A stretch of DNA of 64,000 nucleotides from CAVUNY01 sp963768585 (GTDB lineage: Bacteria; Chloroflexota; Anaerolineae; Anaerolineales; Anaerolineaceae), in assembly GCA_963768585.1 (NCBI GenBank), contig CAVYIF010000012.1, forward strand, positions 1 to 64,000, read 5' to 3'. A program made the position numbers and the translations under genes. Below the pieces are notes generated by a model. It was given only the letters and a program-made list of their open reading frames with translations, was not told where the DNA came from and made no database searches. Shown here piece by piece: positions 1-8,590 of the stretch. Numbering within the stretch: the first letter of the stretch is position 1; each line of letters opens with the position of its first letter.

Positions 1-201
1 GGCCCGATACACGACCATAAAGACAGACCAGGCATCGTCTACATATTGCAAGGAACGATCACTGACCATCGAAATGGAGGCGCTACGGACTATGGGCCGG
101 GAGTGGGCTGGCCCGAGGATAGGAACACCACACACTGGCTAGAGAACAGAGGAACGATCCCGGCGGTGGAGATTTCGGTCGATATAGTCAGGCAAGAGTA
201 A
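1..201 (+). CDS. Cupin-domain protein, C-terminal part (cut by the window start)
   Basis: The frame is open from the first base to a TAA at 199-201, giving 66 residues without a start codon. Visible blocks are IVYILQGTITDHR, then GPGVGWPED, then HWLENRG, ending EISVDIVRQE. This strand-turn pattern is that of a small cupin-2 beta barrel; the N-terminal metal-binding half lies outside the window. It is the only gene on the plus strand in the first 6 kb. The ligand cannot be told from this piece. Confidence 0.65.
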   Translation, partial: GPIHDHKDRPGIVYILQGTITDHRNGGATDYGPGVGWPEDRNTTHWLENRGTIPAVEISVDIVRQE

Positions 202-244
202 GCTCAGGCCCACCCAGAATTCAAGAAATATAAGATTGTCCGGA

Positions 245-989
245 ACAAAGACGTCATCCAGGCGCGATAAACGGGACGGGCAGTCTATACGCCAGGGGAT
301 TATTGGACATTTATTTCCCCCCTTTAGGGTGTAAACCGTTTCCAATGGCCTTCGGAGACAACTTCATCTTCTCCGTCGACCACTTGTATAGCGGTCTGAT
401 CGTCGATCGCATAGCACGGCAATGACATACTGGCGGCCCATCTTTCTGCGTATGCCATAGCGTTCTCCGGCATTTCCTCATGATTCAGGTGCGGAAAGAT
501 CGAGAAATGAACCACTCCCAGGGTTTCATCGCCGCCGGTGGGCGGATTCCAGCGGACGAAGTCCTCCCCGATATTGGGGGTCATTACCATGCTCCCGGCG
601 CTCAGTCCCACGTAGACCGCCTTGAGCGATGGCAAGAGGTCCGCCAGTCCAGACTGGCGCATCCAGTGGCATAGGTACAAGGCATCGCCGCCCCCCACCA
701 GCAGGGCGTCAGTCTCTCGGACCATGGGAACCCAATGTTCTTCAGCGATACTGGGCAGCGCGGTGAGCTCCAGCACGCCCAAGGACTTCCAACCCAGCCC
801 GCACATGGGTGAGATGTCTTGTCCGCTGATGAACCGCCATGCCGCGACAGGACCGGCCATGGGGTGCCCGTACGCCGCGGTGGGAATGCAAAGAGCGCTG
901 GATTCGGCAATCGGTTTACCCAGCAGATCAATCAGAGAGTTGCGGATGCTGTTGTTCGTGATGCTACCAGAAGTGAGCAGGAATTTCAT
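245..989. repeat. Duplicated segment, copy A (peptidase E gene plus 3' flank)
   Basis: Bases 245-989 and 2540-3285 are diverged direct copies. The match covers the whole peptidase E gene and about 80 bases beyond its stop codon; for example GATAAACGGGAC and GCAGTCTATACGCCAGGGG occur in both flanks. Homology therefore extends past the coding region, as expected for a segmental duplication. Confidence 0.8.
324..989 (-). CDS. Peptidase E (family S51), copy A
   Basis: A 221-residue protein of the S51 family, serine peptidases that cleave Asp-Xaa dipeptides in the cytoplasm. It begins MKFLLTSGSI and has the nucleophile elbow VGLSAGSM near residue 125. A conserved HLNHEE stretch follows, carrying the likely catalytic His. 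The start at 989 was chosen because it aligns exactly with the 221-residue paralogue at 2620-3285. Unlike that paralogue, no Shine-Dalgarno sequence is visible upstream, so expression of this copy is doubtful. It matches copy B over the full length, with divergence mostly in the middle. Confidence 0.8.
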   Translation of the reverse strand: MKFLLTSGSITNNSIRNSLIDLLGKPIAESSALCIPTAAYGHPMAGPVAAWRFISGQDISPMCGLGWKSLGVLELTALPSIAEEHWVPMVRETDALLVGGGDALYLCHWMRQSGLADLLPSLKAVYVGLSAGSMVMTPNIGEDFVRWNPPTGGDETLGVVHFSIFPHLNHEEMPENAMAYAERWAASMSLPCYAIDDQTAIQVVDGEDEVVSEGHWKRFTP

Positions 990-1089
990 GAGAGCCGAAA
1001 AGCTTCTCCAGTCCCTCACTTTGATACTGGAACGGAACGACTATGTTTCTACCAGTTTGAGCAGAATTACCGCATTATCGCGCGCGCTC

Positions 1090-1500
1090 TTATAATGTGT
1101 TCAACCTCACGGCATCAAGAATGAGCGCCTTTAGGGCTGTCTCATCTACAGTATCGCCTTCGTGGAAGTCGATGGCACGAACCGTTTTGCTGTCAAGACG
1201 TGTATTGAAGAGTCTGTTCGGATCCTTCATTTGAGCGCCTTTGGGGAATGTTAACCTCACGGCGTTCTTGAGCGTATTCGCTATGCATAGGTTTCCATCA
1301 TGAAACCAAACGGGGACGCCCATTGGATTGGAAGGTTTTTTCCATTTGACTTCTTCGACCACGCCAGGATCGGCTTCTTTGATCAGAGCGCGCAGTTGCG
1401 CCAATTTTATGCTTCGCCAATCACCCGGCGCCTCGATGATATCATCAATCTGTTGCGATGGGGACTTCTCTTCTGGGGAAGAATTCGTACTTGATTTCAT
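1090..1500 (-). CDS. DUF1801 domain protein
   Basis: A 136-residue protein of the DUF1801 (YdhG-like) family. It shows the family pattern DWRSIKLAQLRALI followed by EEVKWKKPSNPMGVPVW, then a CIANTLKNAVRLTFPKG block and a C-terminal helix. Biochemical function is unknown; some family members are described as iron chaperone-like. The start codon lies two bases after the stop of the DUF1905/YdeI gene, so the two form an operon transcribed right to left. A second DUF1801 protein lies at 6158-6640. Confidence 0.75.
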   Translation of the reverse strand: MKSSTNSSPEEKSPSQQIDDIIEAPGDWRSIKLAQLRALIKEADPGVVEEVKWKKPSNPMGVPVWFHDGNLCIANTLKNAVRLTFPKGAQMKDPNRLFNTRLDSKTVRAIDFHEGDTVDETALKALILDAVRLNTL

Positions 1501-1502
1501 CT

Positions 1503-2090
1503 TTAACCTACCGCCTTCCTCTCTCCCTCAAACATCCTCTGGGGATTTTGATTTGTTGTTTGGGTTGATTCGACGAGGACTCCATTTTTCGAGACCTCGG
1601 GTTCGGTGCATAGATTGCGGTTGAAACAGCACGGCCTTCGTTCGCCGGCCTTGAGCTTCGATAATGCTACCTCGATGCGCCGGCTGCGTGTTTCCTGGTT
1701 TGCAGTGGCGCGTATCCAGCGGAGCCAATCCCAGCGTGCCATCGGTGTGATTTTCACCCATAGGGCGTTCGCCTGCGGGTCGGCTGCCAGGGCCTGATTC
1801 AAATCCGCTGGTACCTCGGGCTCCGGCCACTCTTTCGACGGTTCAACCACTATCCTAACTATATCGGCTGCGTCTATACCAGCGGCTTCACGCAGGCCTG
1901 GGTCAACCCGAAACCAATGGCTTCCCTTGCCGTCCGGTTCGAGCACAATTTTAGAACGGAAACCGTTAATCGTTCCCTCGACCAGTGCCGAACCACGCGA
2001 TGGAAGCTGTGCGCTCGCGCTCTCAGGCAGCCTGAGAATGGTCCAGTCGCCGATTTTTAGCAGTGTAGTTTCAAAACGGATGATCGACAT
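1503..2090 (-). CDS. DUF1905 / YdeI (OmpD-associated) family protein
   Basis: The protein begins MSIIRFETTLLKIGDWTILRLPE, a DUF1905 N-terminal beta domain of about 90 residues. It continues with the YdeI/OmpD-associated helical segment (WLRWIRATANQETRSRRIEVALSKL) and a short basic tail, KAGERRPCCFNRN. An upstream ATG at 2111 is also in frame; 2090 is preferred because it fits the domain boundary and has AGGA 13 bases upstream. Members are linked to resistance to cationic peptides in some bacteria; the role here is unknown. It is cotranscribed with the DUF1801 gene just downstream. Confidence 0.7.
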   Translation of the reverse strand: MSIIRFETTLLKIGDWTILRLPESASAQLPSRGSALVEGTINGFRSKIVLEPDGKGSHWFRVDPGLREAAGIDAADIVRIVVEPSKEWPEPEVPADLNQALAADPQANALWVKITPMARWDWLRWIRATANQETRSRRIEVALSKLKAGERRPCCFNRNLCTEPEVSKNGVLVESTQTTNQNPQRMFEGERKAVG

Positions 2091-2111
2091 TTCTCTGTGA
2101 TCCTGGTTCAT

Positions 2112-2539
2112 GGTGAACTGTTTATCTATAAATCGCAGTATTACGACCTTAATTTGACTTTTTATTATATCGCCGAACGGGCCAGGTGGCAAAACGACAG
2201 AAAATCTCCTTGATTCTCGTTTTCTGCTGCTCCTGCCTGTTTAAATATGTGCTATCACTTTTTGGGATACTCGGTTTTGCCCGGTTACCCGCAAGCGCCT
2301 TGCAGCACGGAGGGCCGCGTTATCCAACTGGTAGGAGTCTGCGCATTTTCAAGCAGTTGTTTGGCTAACGTTAGTTTCGTCAAAATGGCATTGTCTCATC
2401 CCAACCACCAGTGGGTAACGCAAATTTTATTAGATCGACACGCTCACATCTACCGTGCAGACCGGGTCTGATTAATGTGAGGTATTCTTACAAAGATCAA
2501 CGAGCATTGAATTTTTTTTAAAGTAGGGACAATCGATAA
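2112..2539. other. Intergenic stretch without a recognised gene
   Basis: About 430 bases between the DUF1905 gene and the 3' flank of peptidase E copy B. The short open frames here have no family features. The right part is AT-rich. The motif CCGCGTTATCCAACTGG near 2310-2327 recurs in degraded form near 5435, next to a remnant of the DUF1905 gene start, which suggests that both belonged to one duplicated unit. Confidence 0.5.
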
Positions 2540-3285
2540 ACAAAGACGTCTTCCGAGCGCGATAAACGGGACAGGCAGTCTATACGCCAGGGGCTATTAG
2601 GCATTTATCCCCTCTCCCATTAGGGCGTAAACCGTTTCCAATGGCCTTCGGAGACAACTTCGACTTCGCCCTCGACCACTTGTATAGCGGTCTGGTCGTC
2701 GATCGCATAGCATGGCACTGGAACCTCGGCAGCCATTCTTTCCACTTTGGCCATAGAACTTTCCGGGTGGTCCTCGTGATCCAGGTGCGGAAGCAGTGCA
2801 AAGTCAACCAGTCCCAGCCCCTTATCAATGACGAAGGGCGTATCCGGGTCGTTGTACGTCTCTCCGAAAATAGGGGCCGTCACCATACTGCCGGCGCTCA
2901 CCCCCACATAGACTGTCTCGCGCAGCGACGGCAGGAGGTCTGCCAGTCCGGATTCCCGCATCCAGCGGCACAGATACAGGACATCGCCGCCATTCACCAG
3001 CAGGGCGTCAGCCTCCTGGACAGCAGCGATCCAATACTCTTCTTTGATGCTGGGTAGTGCTGTGAGCTCCAGCACACCCAACGACTTCCAACCCAATTCG
3101 CACATGGGGTTGGCGGTTGATCCGCTGATGAACCGGTAAGCCATTGAAGGCCCGCCGGGGAAGGGGTAGATCGCAGTGGGAATGCAAAGGGCGCTGGATT
3201 CGGCAATGGGTTTACCCAGCAGATCAACCAGCGCATTGCGGATGCTTGTGTTTTTGATGCCAGCGGAAGTGAGAAGAAATTTCAT
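2540..3285. repeat. Duplicated segment, copy B (peptidase E gene plus 3' flank)
   Basis: Second copy of the segment at 245-989. The two flanks read almost identically for about 80 bases beyond the stop codon and then diverge. This copy keeps a clear ribosome binding site, so it is probably the better expressed one. Confidence 0.8.
2620..3285 (-). CDS. Peptidase E (family S51), copy B
   Basis: A 221-residue S51 peptidase starting MKFLLTSAGIKN. The nucleophile motif is VGVSAGSM, followed by the PHLDHED block with the candidate catalytic His. The start has GGAAAGGAAACC directly upstream, a usable Shine-Dalgarno. Expected reaction: hydrolysis of N-terminal Asp-Xaa bonds in the cytoplasm. It is a paralogue of the gene at 324-989; the identical C-terminal EVVSEGHWKRFTP shows that both descend from one duplication. 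Confidence 0.85.
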   Translation of the reverse strand: MKFLLTSAGIKNTSIRNALVDLLGKPIAESSALCIPTAIYPFPGGPSMAYRFISGSTANPMCELGWKSLGVLELTALPSIKEEYWIAAVQEADALLVNGGDVLYLCRWMRESGLADLLPSLRETVYVGVSAGSMVTAPIFGETYNDPDTPFVIDKGLGLVDFALLPHLDHEDHPESSMAKVERMAAEVPVPCYAIDDQTAIQVVEGEVEVVSEGHWKRFTP

Positions 3286-3401
3286 GATGGTTTCCTTTCC
3301 AATTCATGGTGAGAACGAAATGTGTCACCCTGACCTTGCCTTCAGAGGCCCGCTCTCCTACGGGAGCGCGAAGCGCGGCACAACACGAATACTGATTGAC
3401 T

Positions 3402-3800
3402 TCAGGTTGTGATTGCTCCTGCACGCTCGTAATTCACGACATTGACGCCACTCAGGGTGACTTTGCCTTCCGTCACCTTGAACGCCATCGGGATCGTGCC
3501 ATCGGCAAACAACCGCTTTCCAACGCCTAACGTTATCGGATATATCATCAACCAGAATGCATCGACCAAATCTTGCTTGATAAGCGTCTGAAGGAGATTA
3601 CCACTTCCCCAAACGTTCAAATCCGGCCCTTGCTGCTGCTTAATTTTGGCGACTTTTTCTCCAATATCTCCGTTTAAAATCATGGACGGGAGCCATTCGC
3701 CAGACGTCATGGCGTTCGAAGCGACGTACTTGGCCACCGTGTTGACGCCAGGCCATGCATCCCCATGTTGCGACGAAGTCAGCCAACGCTGATGGAGTTG
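3402..3800 (-). pseudogene. RibD C-terminal / dihydrofolate-reductase-like protein, N-terminally truncated
   Basis: The C-terminal two thirds of a RibD_C family reductase are clear: KYVASN, then the loop GPDLNVWGSGNLLQTLI, LVDAFWLMIYP, TLGVGKRLF and a VNVVNYERAG tail. The first 70-80 residues, which should carry the MRKV...LDGV start, are missing; the GyrI-like gene ends at 3852 instead. The frame continues upstream through HGDAWPGVNT without an ATG. The nearest in-frame start is a GTG at 3737, inside the fold. It is probably a deletion relic. An intact relative sits at 16854-17435. Confidence 0.65.
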
Positions 3801-3851
3801 ACCCGCACTCGGGCTTGTTCCCGATTCTCGCCGTCGAAATCAATGTTGGGC

Positions 3852-4358
3852 TCAATCATCCGCAATCTTAATCGACAGCTCAACGTCCCAAAGAAGCTTT
3901 CTCGGTTCGATACGATAGTCTGTCAGGTAAGCTTCGTACCTGCATGTGTACAATTCCATATCGGTGGGAACAAGGTGATCGAACCTAATCCCATTCTCGG
4001 TTGACCATTTCATGAGAGCCTGGTTACCTCGAAGTCCGTTTCCTCTGTAGACCAAAGTAGCGTACCTTCCTTTCGGAAGTGAACCCGGCTTAATGCGTCC
4101 CTGGCCAACAAGACCAGAATTTGTCATCAACCCAACCTCAACATCCATGATACCTTTCATTTCAGTACGGTAATACCTTAGAAAGTACGGGCCTTCATCA
4201 GATAAGGAGTTCTCTTTGCTCCACTTGCGCATTTCCTTCAGGGCCACCGTGACCAGGGCAAACATTCCATCGAAAGGCGTCTCGAAACGAATTCCCAGAT
4301 AGGTCCTTTCCGGTTTTTCAACGATCGAGACGGGTCCTATTATGTTTTCTGCCTTCAT
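3852..4358 (-). CDS. GyrI-like effector-binding domain protein
   Basis: A 168-residue stand-alone GyrI-like (AraC effector-binding) domain. It starts MKAENIIGPVSIVEKPERTY, carries two repeats of the beta-alpha-beta type, and has the typical LPKGRYATLVYRG and a late Glu-rich strand. Such domains bind small hydrophobic or cationic compounds; some act as hydrolases or drug sponges. The start is well supported by AAAGGAGAAAAGGT immediately upstream. No DNA-binding domain is attached, so it is not itself a regulator. Confidence 0.75.
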   Translation of the reverse strand: MKAENIIGPVSIVEKPERTYLGIRFETPFDGMFALVTVALKEMRKWSKENSLSDEGPYFLRYYRTEMKGIMDVEVGLMTNSGLVGQGRIKPGSLPKGRYATLVYRGNGLRGNQALMKWSTENGIRFDHLVPTDMELYTCRYEAYLTDYRIEPRKLLWDVELSIKIADD

Positions 4359-4370
4359 ACCTTTTCTCCT

Positions 4371-5189
4371 TTGACATCAGCTGTTTTATACCGTAGGAAG
4401 CTTTCTCCGCCGTCCACCATGGGCAATCGCCACCCGGCCGCCGATATTCTCGAAGGTCCAAGGCGGAGGAAAGAGCGGTGCGCTTGCCATACCGATCCCG
4501 TCTCGATGGTCCAGGCGGGTTTAAACTGGGAAGGGCATTAACCGCATGTGCCACCCATTTTCATTCATCGAGCGATACCTCCTAAGTGCGTTGATCAATC
4601 GCTCAGTCCAAAGCAAAAACAGTTCACATTGGTGCGGTGAGGGTGGTTGATTTTCTTCCAACTCATATCATCATGTAACCCCGTTGTACGGTTGGTTTTC
4701 GCGAAGCATGTTGCGCGGCGAACCGACAAAACCTGCTTTAGCGAAAAAAGTCTTACGCAAAAAATGCTTGAATTAACGACAGTCGCCAGTATCCGCTGCT
4801 TGCTTTGATGGGCGGGCGAAAGTATCTGGTAAACACCTTGCGTGAGCGAATAAAATATATTGCAGCGCGTTCATGGCTGCTGAATAGGCTCGATGATGTT
4901 ACCGCTGGGTTTTCTACATTTGTAATCTGTCCTGATCTCACTGCTTTCTTCATCAACATGCTGATCCTTGTTTCATCTACCCAAGATAAGCCGTTGAATT
5001 ATTATAGAACTTTTATTCTGAATAATCAAGAGTGAAATTGTCCGATTAAGCGACCAACATTTGCCAGTTACAAGTCCGCCCTGTTGAACTTCTGGCTTAA
5101 GCATGAGACCATTTATCACACATTTGGATTTTTAAGCTCTCTCACCAACAAGCCCAACAGTTTTTTTGTTCGCAGAGCATAACAGGCAC
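4371..5189. other. Intergenic stretch, about 800 bases, no recognised gene
   Basis: Short frames such as 4805-5035 (plus) and 4753-4959 (minus) lack a ribosome binding site and any family pattern. I see no RNA gene. The right edge leads into the decayed copy of the DUF1905 gene start. Confidence 0.5.
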
Positions 5190-5450
5190 TGCGGGATGAA
5201 TCACAGACAGCCTGAGAAAGGTCCAGTCGCCATGGGCATTTCTGATTGTCGTCGGGGGCATGCCTTCCCGATTCACAAAGAACCCATTTTATAAATCGTA
5301 GTATTACGACCTTGATCAGTATGCGTTTGCGTATCCGTACGAGCTTGAAGAGATCGTACAACGAACCTGGAGTAAGCGCAAAGAATCCCTTATCGGGCGG
5401 TGAACTATTCGTGGATTGTCTAGCGGGGTAAGACCGCATTATCCAAGTGG
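5190..5450 (-). pseudogene. Decayed remnant of a DUF1905-type gene start
   Basis: Two blocks match the 5' end of the intact DUF1905 gene on the same strand: CAGCCTGAGAAAGGTCCAGT (5211 on; one mismatch to about 2035) and TATAAATCG.AGTATTACGACCTT (about 5290; one mismatch to about 2127). The sequence between them is rearranged and the frame is broken. The 5430-5450 stretch again resembles bases near 2310. This is a degraded second copy of the 2035-2330 region. Confidence 0.55.
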
Positions 5451-5514
5451 AATCATAATCACCGTTGTTCTACAAAAAAAGGGTACGACAGCCGCTGTGC
5501 GGCTCAATCCCCCC

Positions 5515-5982
5515 TTAGGGATCTTTTCGTAATTTCTCGCGTTCCTGTTCCCACAATTTTGCAAATCGTTCAAAGACGTCCGCAATGATTTCAAGTTCTT
5601 TTTCCGAGTAGCTTGAAATCAACTCGCCTTGTGCCTTTCTCGCCGATTCAAACCACGATGCGGCTTTTTCAGCGCTCGATTTTGCGGGAACGATCAGAGT
5701 TCCACGGCGATCATCAGGGTTAGGTCGTCGCTCAATTAATCCAACCTTTTCGAGCCGGTCAAGCATGGCAGTCGTCGCACCTGAAGTGAGACCCGTGTGC
5801 CGGGCCAGTTCAGTAGGTGTGGAAACGCCCTTGAGAAATAAAAGCCTGAGACATTCCATATCGGTTGCGTTGAGGCCCACCCATTCGTTCATCGCGTTTC
5901 GAAACATCGTCAATTGAACACCATAATCCCTTACAGCGTTCATAGCCCGGACCTTTAATACATTATTGATGGAATTTATCAT
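5515..5982 (-). CDS. MarR family transcriptional regulator
   Basis: A 155-residue MarR-type winged helix regulator. The DNA-binding part reads TPTELARHTGLTSGATTAMLDRLEKVG followed by the wing RRPNPDDRRG near residues 75-105; flanking helices form the dimer interface. It is divergent from the DUF1801 gene at 6158. A good sigma-70 promoter lies upstream (6021-6049). Likely ligand and targets are not visible; autoregulation and control of the divergent genes is the usual pattern. Confidence 0.85.
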   Translation of the reverse strand: MINSINNVLKVRAMNAVRDYGVQLTMFRNAMNEWVGLNATDMECLRLLFLKGVSTPTELARHTGLTSGATTAMLDRLEKVGLIERRPNPDDRRGTLIVPAKSSAEKAASWFESARKAQGELISSYSEKELEIIADVFERFAKLWEQEREKLRKDP

Positions 5983-6020
5983 ATTAACTCTTGACTTTAT
6001 ATTGATTATGAAGTATCTTT

Positions 6021-6049
6021 ATTATATAACTAAATTCTTGCGGGTGCAA
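6021..6049 (-). promoter_or_regulatory. Sigma-70-type promoter of the MarR gene
   Basis: On the minus strand: TTGCAC (6049-6044), a 17-base spacer, then TATAAT (6026-6021). Transcription would start near 6014 and give a leader of about 30 bases before the ATG at 5982. Confidence 0.65.
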
Positions 6050-6157
6050 GGGTCGCTTCCTTTGAAGCAAGGTGTCAAAACCATGGATTGACCTCTTCAA
6101 GGATTTGGCTCGAGCAAAGGCGAGAGTACCATTCCATTTTAGTGTTAGGAGTTTATC

Positions 6158-6640
6158 ATGAACGCAAAGACGGAAACGCAAAAATCAGCCAGAAACACCA
6201 AAGCCAACAGCAAGGCGTCCCAGGGATTCACGGACGAGGAAAAAGCTGCGATGAAGGAGCGCGCCAAAGAGCTAAAGGCCGAAGCACGCGCGAGCAAGAA
6301 TAAGGCAGAAGGGGAGAATGCCGCTCTCGCGGCGATCGCTGCCATGCAGGAACCGGATCGCAGCATGGCGGCCCGGCTGCATGAGATCATCAAAGCCAAC
6401 GCGCCGACCCTCTCGGCAAAAACCTGGTATGGGATGCCCGCATATGCCGACCAGGACGGCAAGGTCGTCTGCTTCTTCCAATGCGCGCAGAAGTTCAACG
6501 CGCGGTACGCGACGTTTGGCTTCAATGACACAGCAAAACTCGATGAAGGCACCATGTGGCCGACCGCCTACGCGCTGACCGAAATGACCGCCACCGAAGA
6601 AGCAAGGATTGCCGCGCTCGTGAAGAAAGCGGTGAGCTGA
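6158..6640 (+). CDS. DUF1801 domain protein with charged N-terminal tail
   Basis: A 160-residue protein. Residues 1-65 are rich in Lys, Ala and Glu and probably form an extended or helical tail. The DUF1801 domain follows, with the signature LSAKTWYGMPAYADQDGKVVCFF and YATFGFNDTAKLDEG. GTTAGGAGTTTATC precedes the ATG and serves as ribosome binding site. Function unknown. It is divergent from MarR and upstream of a PPOX-like gene in the same direction, so MarR may control both. Confidence 0.8.
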   Translation: MNAKTETQKSARNTKANSKASQGFTDEEKAAMKERAKELKAEARASKNKAEGENAALAAIAAMQEPDRSMAARLHEIIKANAPTLSAKTWYGMPAYADQDGKVVCFFQCAQKFNARYATFGFNDTAKLDEGTMWPTAYALTEMTATEEARIAALVKKAVS

Positions 6641-6724
6641 AGACCGATCACAAAGTGCGTGAGAACTCCGCCTGAAATCAAAGGCGCCGAAATTCTGTTT
6701 CGTGAAACAGGAGGCAATACCGGC

Positions 6725-7171
6725 ATGAGCTGGAATGATCTGGAAAACACAGCCCCCGATTTGGCAGCTTTTGGCCTCAAGCGGTTTGAGATTGGCGTGG
6801 CTTATCTCGCCACGGTGCGTCAGGATGGGAGTCCCCGGGTTCATCCGGTGACTCCCATTATCGGGCAGGGGCATCTCTTCCTTTTCATGGAGCCGACCTC
6901 TCCAAAAGGACACGACCTGCGGCGCGATGGGCGGTATGCCCTTCACTCCGCCGTGAGCGATCCCAATGGAACCAGTGGTGAGTTTATCATCACGGGAAAG
7001 GCCAGGTTTATCGTTGATCCGGCGAAACGGTCACTGGCGTCGCAGCTTGCCAGCTACGCGCCTGCAGACCGCTACATTCTGTTTGAATTAAGCATTGAAA
7101 GCGCAGTCTCCACCATTTACAAAGATGGTACGCCAGTCCGGCAGCACTGGAGACGCGGCGCTGGCCAGTGA
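6725..7171 (+). CDS. Pyridoxamine 5'-phosphate oxidase-like (PPOX) protein
   Basis: The protein starts MSWNDLENTAPDL and shows the split-barrel flavin/F420 reductase pattern: FEIGVAYLATVRQDGSPRVHPVTPII, then a basic strand GHDLRRDGRYALHSAV, ending IYKDGTPVRQHWRRG. Members bind FMN, F420 or heme and reduce small molecules. The ATG at 6725 is preferred to the earlier in-frame one at 6659 because AGGAGGCAATACC lies just upstream. It follows the DUF1801 gene by 85 bases. Confidence 0.75.
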   Translation: MSWNDLENTAPDLAAFGLKRFEIGVAYLATVRQDGSPRVHPVTPIIGQGHLFLFMEPTSPKGHDLRRDGRYALHSAVSDPNGTSGEFIITGKARFIVDPAKRSLASQLASYAPADRYILFELSIESAVSTIYKDGTPVRQHWRRGAGQ

Positions 7172-7395
7172 AAGAAGGGAGGGCGCATTTAATTCATATT
7201 TTTGTGGGATATATATTATTTGTTGCGGATAACATCTCGGATTTGATCGAGCAGCTTTTTGGATTTTGGGGATGGCGAATTGCTCATGTAAGTTTGCCGC
7301 ATTAATTCTTGCTGTATAATTTTATTTAAGATTGGCTTATGCTTGAAGGGTTGGAGTATCAAGCGCTCTTGCAGTAATAGAAAAGAGGGAGTGTT

Positions 7396-8244
7396 ATGAG
7401 TAAACGAAAAGTGTTGGTAACAGGAGCAGCGGGGCTGATTGCAGGGCAAGTTCTACCGGCCTTGCGAGAACGATACGAATTGACCCTGACGGATATTCGC
7501 AATACGAACCGGCAAGGAGCAGAGGTGCCCGGCGTGCAGATTGCTGACCTCACAGATGTGAATCGTGAGGCTTACCGGCATCTGTTCGCAGGTCAAGATG
7601 CAGTCGTCCATTTTGGCTTTATCCGCTCAGCAGATCAAACCGCTGATGCCAATTTTCGTGCCGAATATGGCAATGTAGGGATGGCTTACAATGTGTATAA
7701 GACCGCCCTGGAAGAAGGCGTTAAGCGCGTGGTTGTCACCAGTTCAAATCACGCCGCGGATTACTATGAAGCGCTAATTCTGGATGGGATAATGGATTTT
7801 GTAGACCCCGATCAACGTGCTTTGTCGGATAATTATTATGGTTGGGCAAAGGACGTATACGAACATCTGGGTTTTGTGTTTGCAACGGGTAAGATAGAAA
7901 AGCAGCCTTTAGAAAACATACAGATTCGCATTGGTGGACCACGGGAAACGGATATCGCTCGCTGTGAATTAGGCGATTTGCGGTGTATGCGCCGCGCCTT
8001 AGCTGTCTACATCAGCGACCGCGATATGCAGCAGTTATATATCAAGAGCATCGAGGCAGATGATATTCGCGACGAGCACGGTGTGCCCTTCCAGATTTTT
8101 TATGGGATCAGCGGCAATCATCACGCCTTCTGGAGTATTGCCAATGCCCGCAAAATCATTGGCTATGCCCCACAGGATAACAGTGAGCTGCGCTTTGCGG
8201 ATTGGATTCAAAAACACATCGCGGCAGCACAGGCTAAAGCCTGA
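7396..8244 (+). CDS. NAD-dependent epimerase/dehydratase (uronate-dehydrogenase-like)
   Basis: A 282-residue extended SDR. The dinucleotide loop is VTGAAGLIAGQV at the N-terminus; the catalytic Tyr-Lys pair is in NYYGWAKDVYE, with Ser in VVVTSSNHAADYY. The layout and the late FYGISGNHHAFWSIANAR strand resemble uronate dehydrogenases, which oxidise the C1 of hexuronic acids to lactones; substrate specificity is inferred. GAGGGAGTGTT precedes the ATG. A TATAAT hexamer lies near 7315. A sugar-acid degradation operon occurs at 61.5 kb, but linkage is speculative. Confidence 0.75.
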   Translation: MSKRKVLVTGAAGLIAGQVLPALRERYELTLTDIRNTNRQGAEVPGVQIADLTDVNREAYRHLFAGQDAVVHFGFIRSADQTADANFRAEYGNVGMAYNVYKTALEEGVKRVVVTSSNHAADYYEALILDGIMDFVDPDQRALSDNYYGWAKDVYEHLGFVFATGKIEKQPLENIQIRIGGPRETDIARCELGDLRCMRRALAVYISDRDMQQLYIKSIEADDIRDEHGVPFQIFYGISGNHHAFWSIANARKIIGYAPQDNSELRFADWIQKHIAAAQAKA

Positions 8245-8590
8245 AGGTATTATTAACGCTGGCAGTGTTCTATATAGATCGCCCTTTTATGCCGCGATGG
8301 CTGTGATTCTATACGCATCAGGCTGGAATCGCCAAAGAAGCTGGGGAACGAATTGCATAAATGGCCAGAATCTGGGGGTAATCCGGTCGGGTGGACATTG
8401 AAGGAAAATTATTTTCTGTGCGTAATGAGAATTGTCTGACACGGTTCTGGTCGCGCATTTGTTCAAAATGTAAGGCATCTTGATAGTTTTTGCGATTACC
8501 TGATAGCGACTCACAGGTATCATGGGCAAGTCAAACTTCTGAGATCACTCCTTTCACACCAATATGTAATCGTTAATAGGAGAATAGCCC
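8245..8590. other. Intergenic stretch without a recognised gene
   Basis: About 345 bases between the epimerase and the hydrolase genes. No family-like frame, RNA gene or strong inverted repeat was seen. The last bases carry the ribosome binding site AATAGGAGAATAGCCC of the next gene. Confidence 0.4.

Noticed and set aside
2250..2540. Possible integron attC-like sites between the small genes of the first 6 kb.
   Set aside because: No pair of GTTRRRY and RYYYAAC core sites with the right spacing was found. The shared flanks are explained by segmental duplication.
4805..5035. A 76-codon plus-strand frame in the long intergenic stretch.
   Set aside because: No ribosome binding site, no recognisable domain, and AT-rich composition like the surrounding non-coding DNA.
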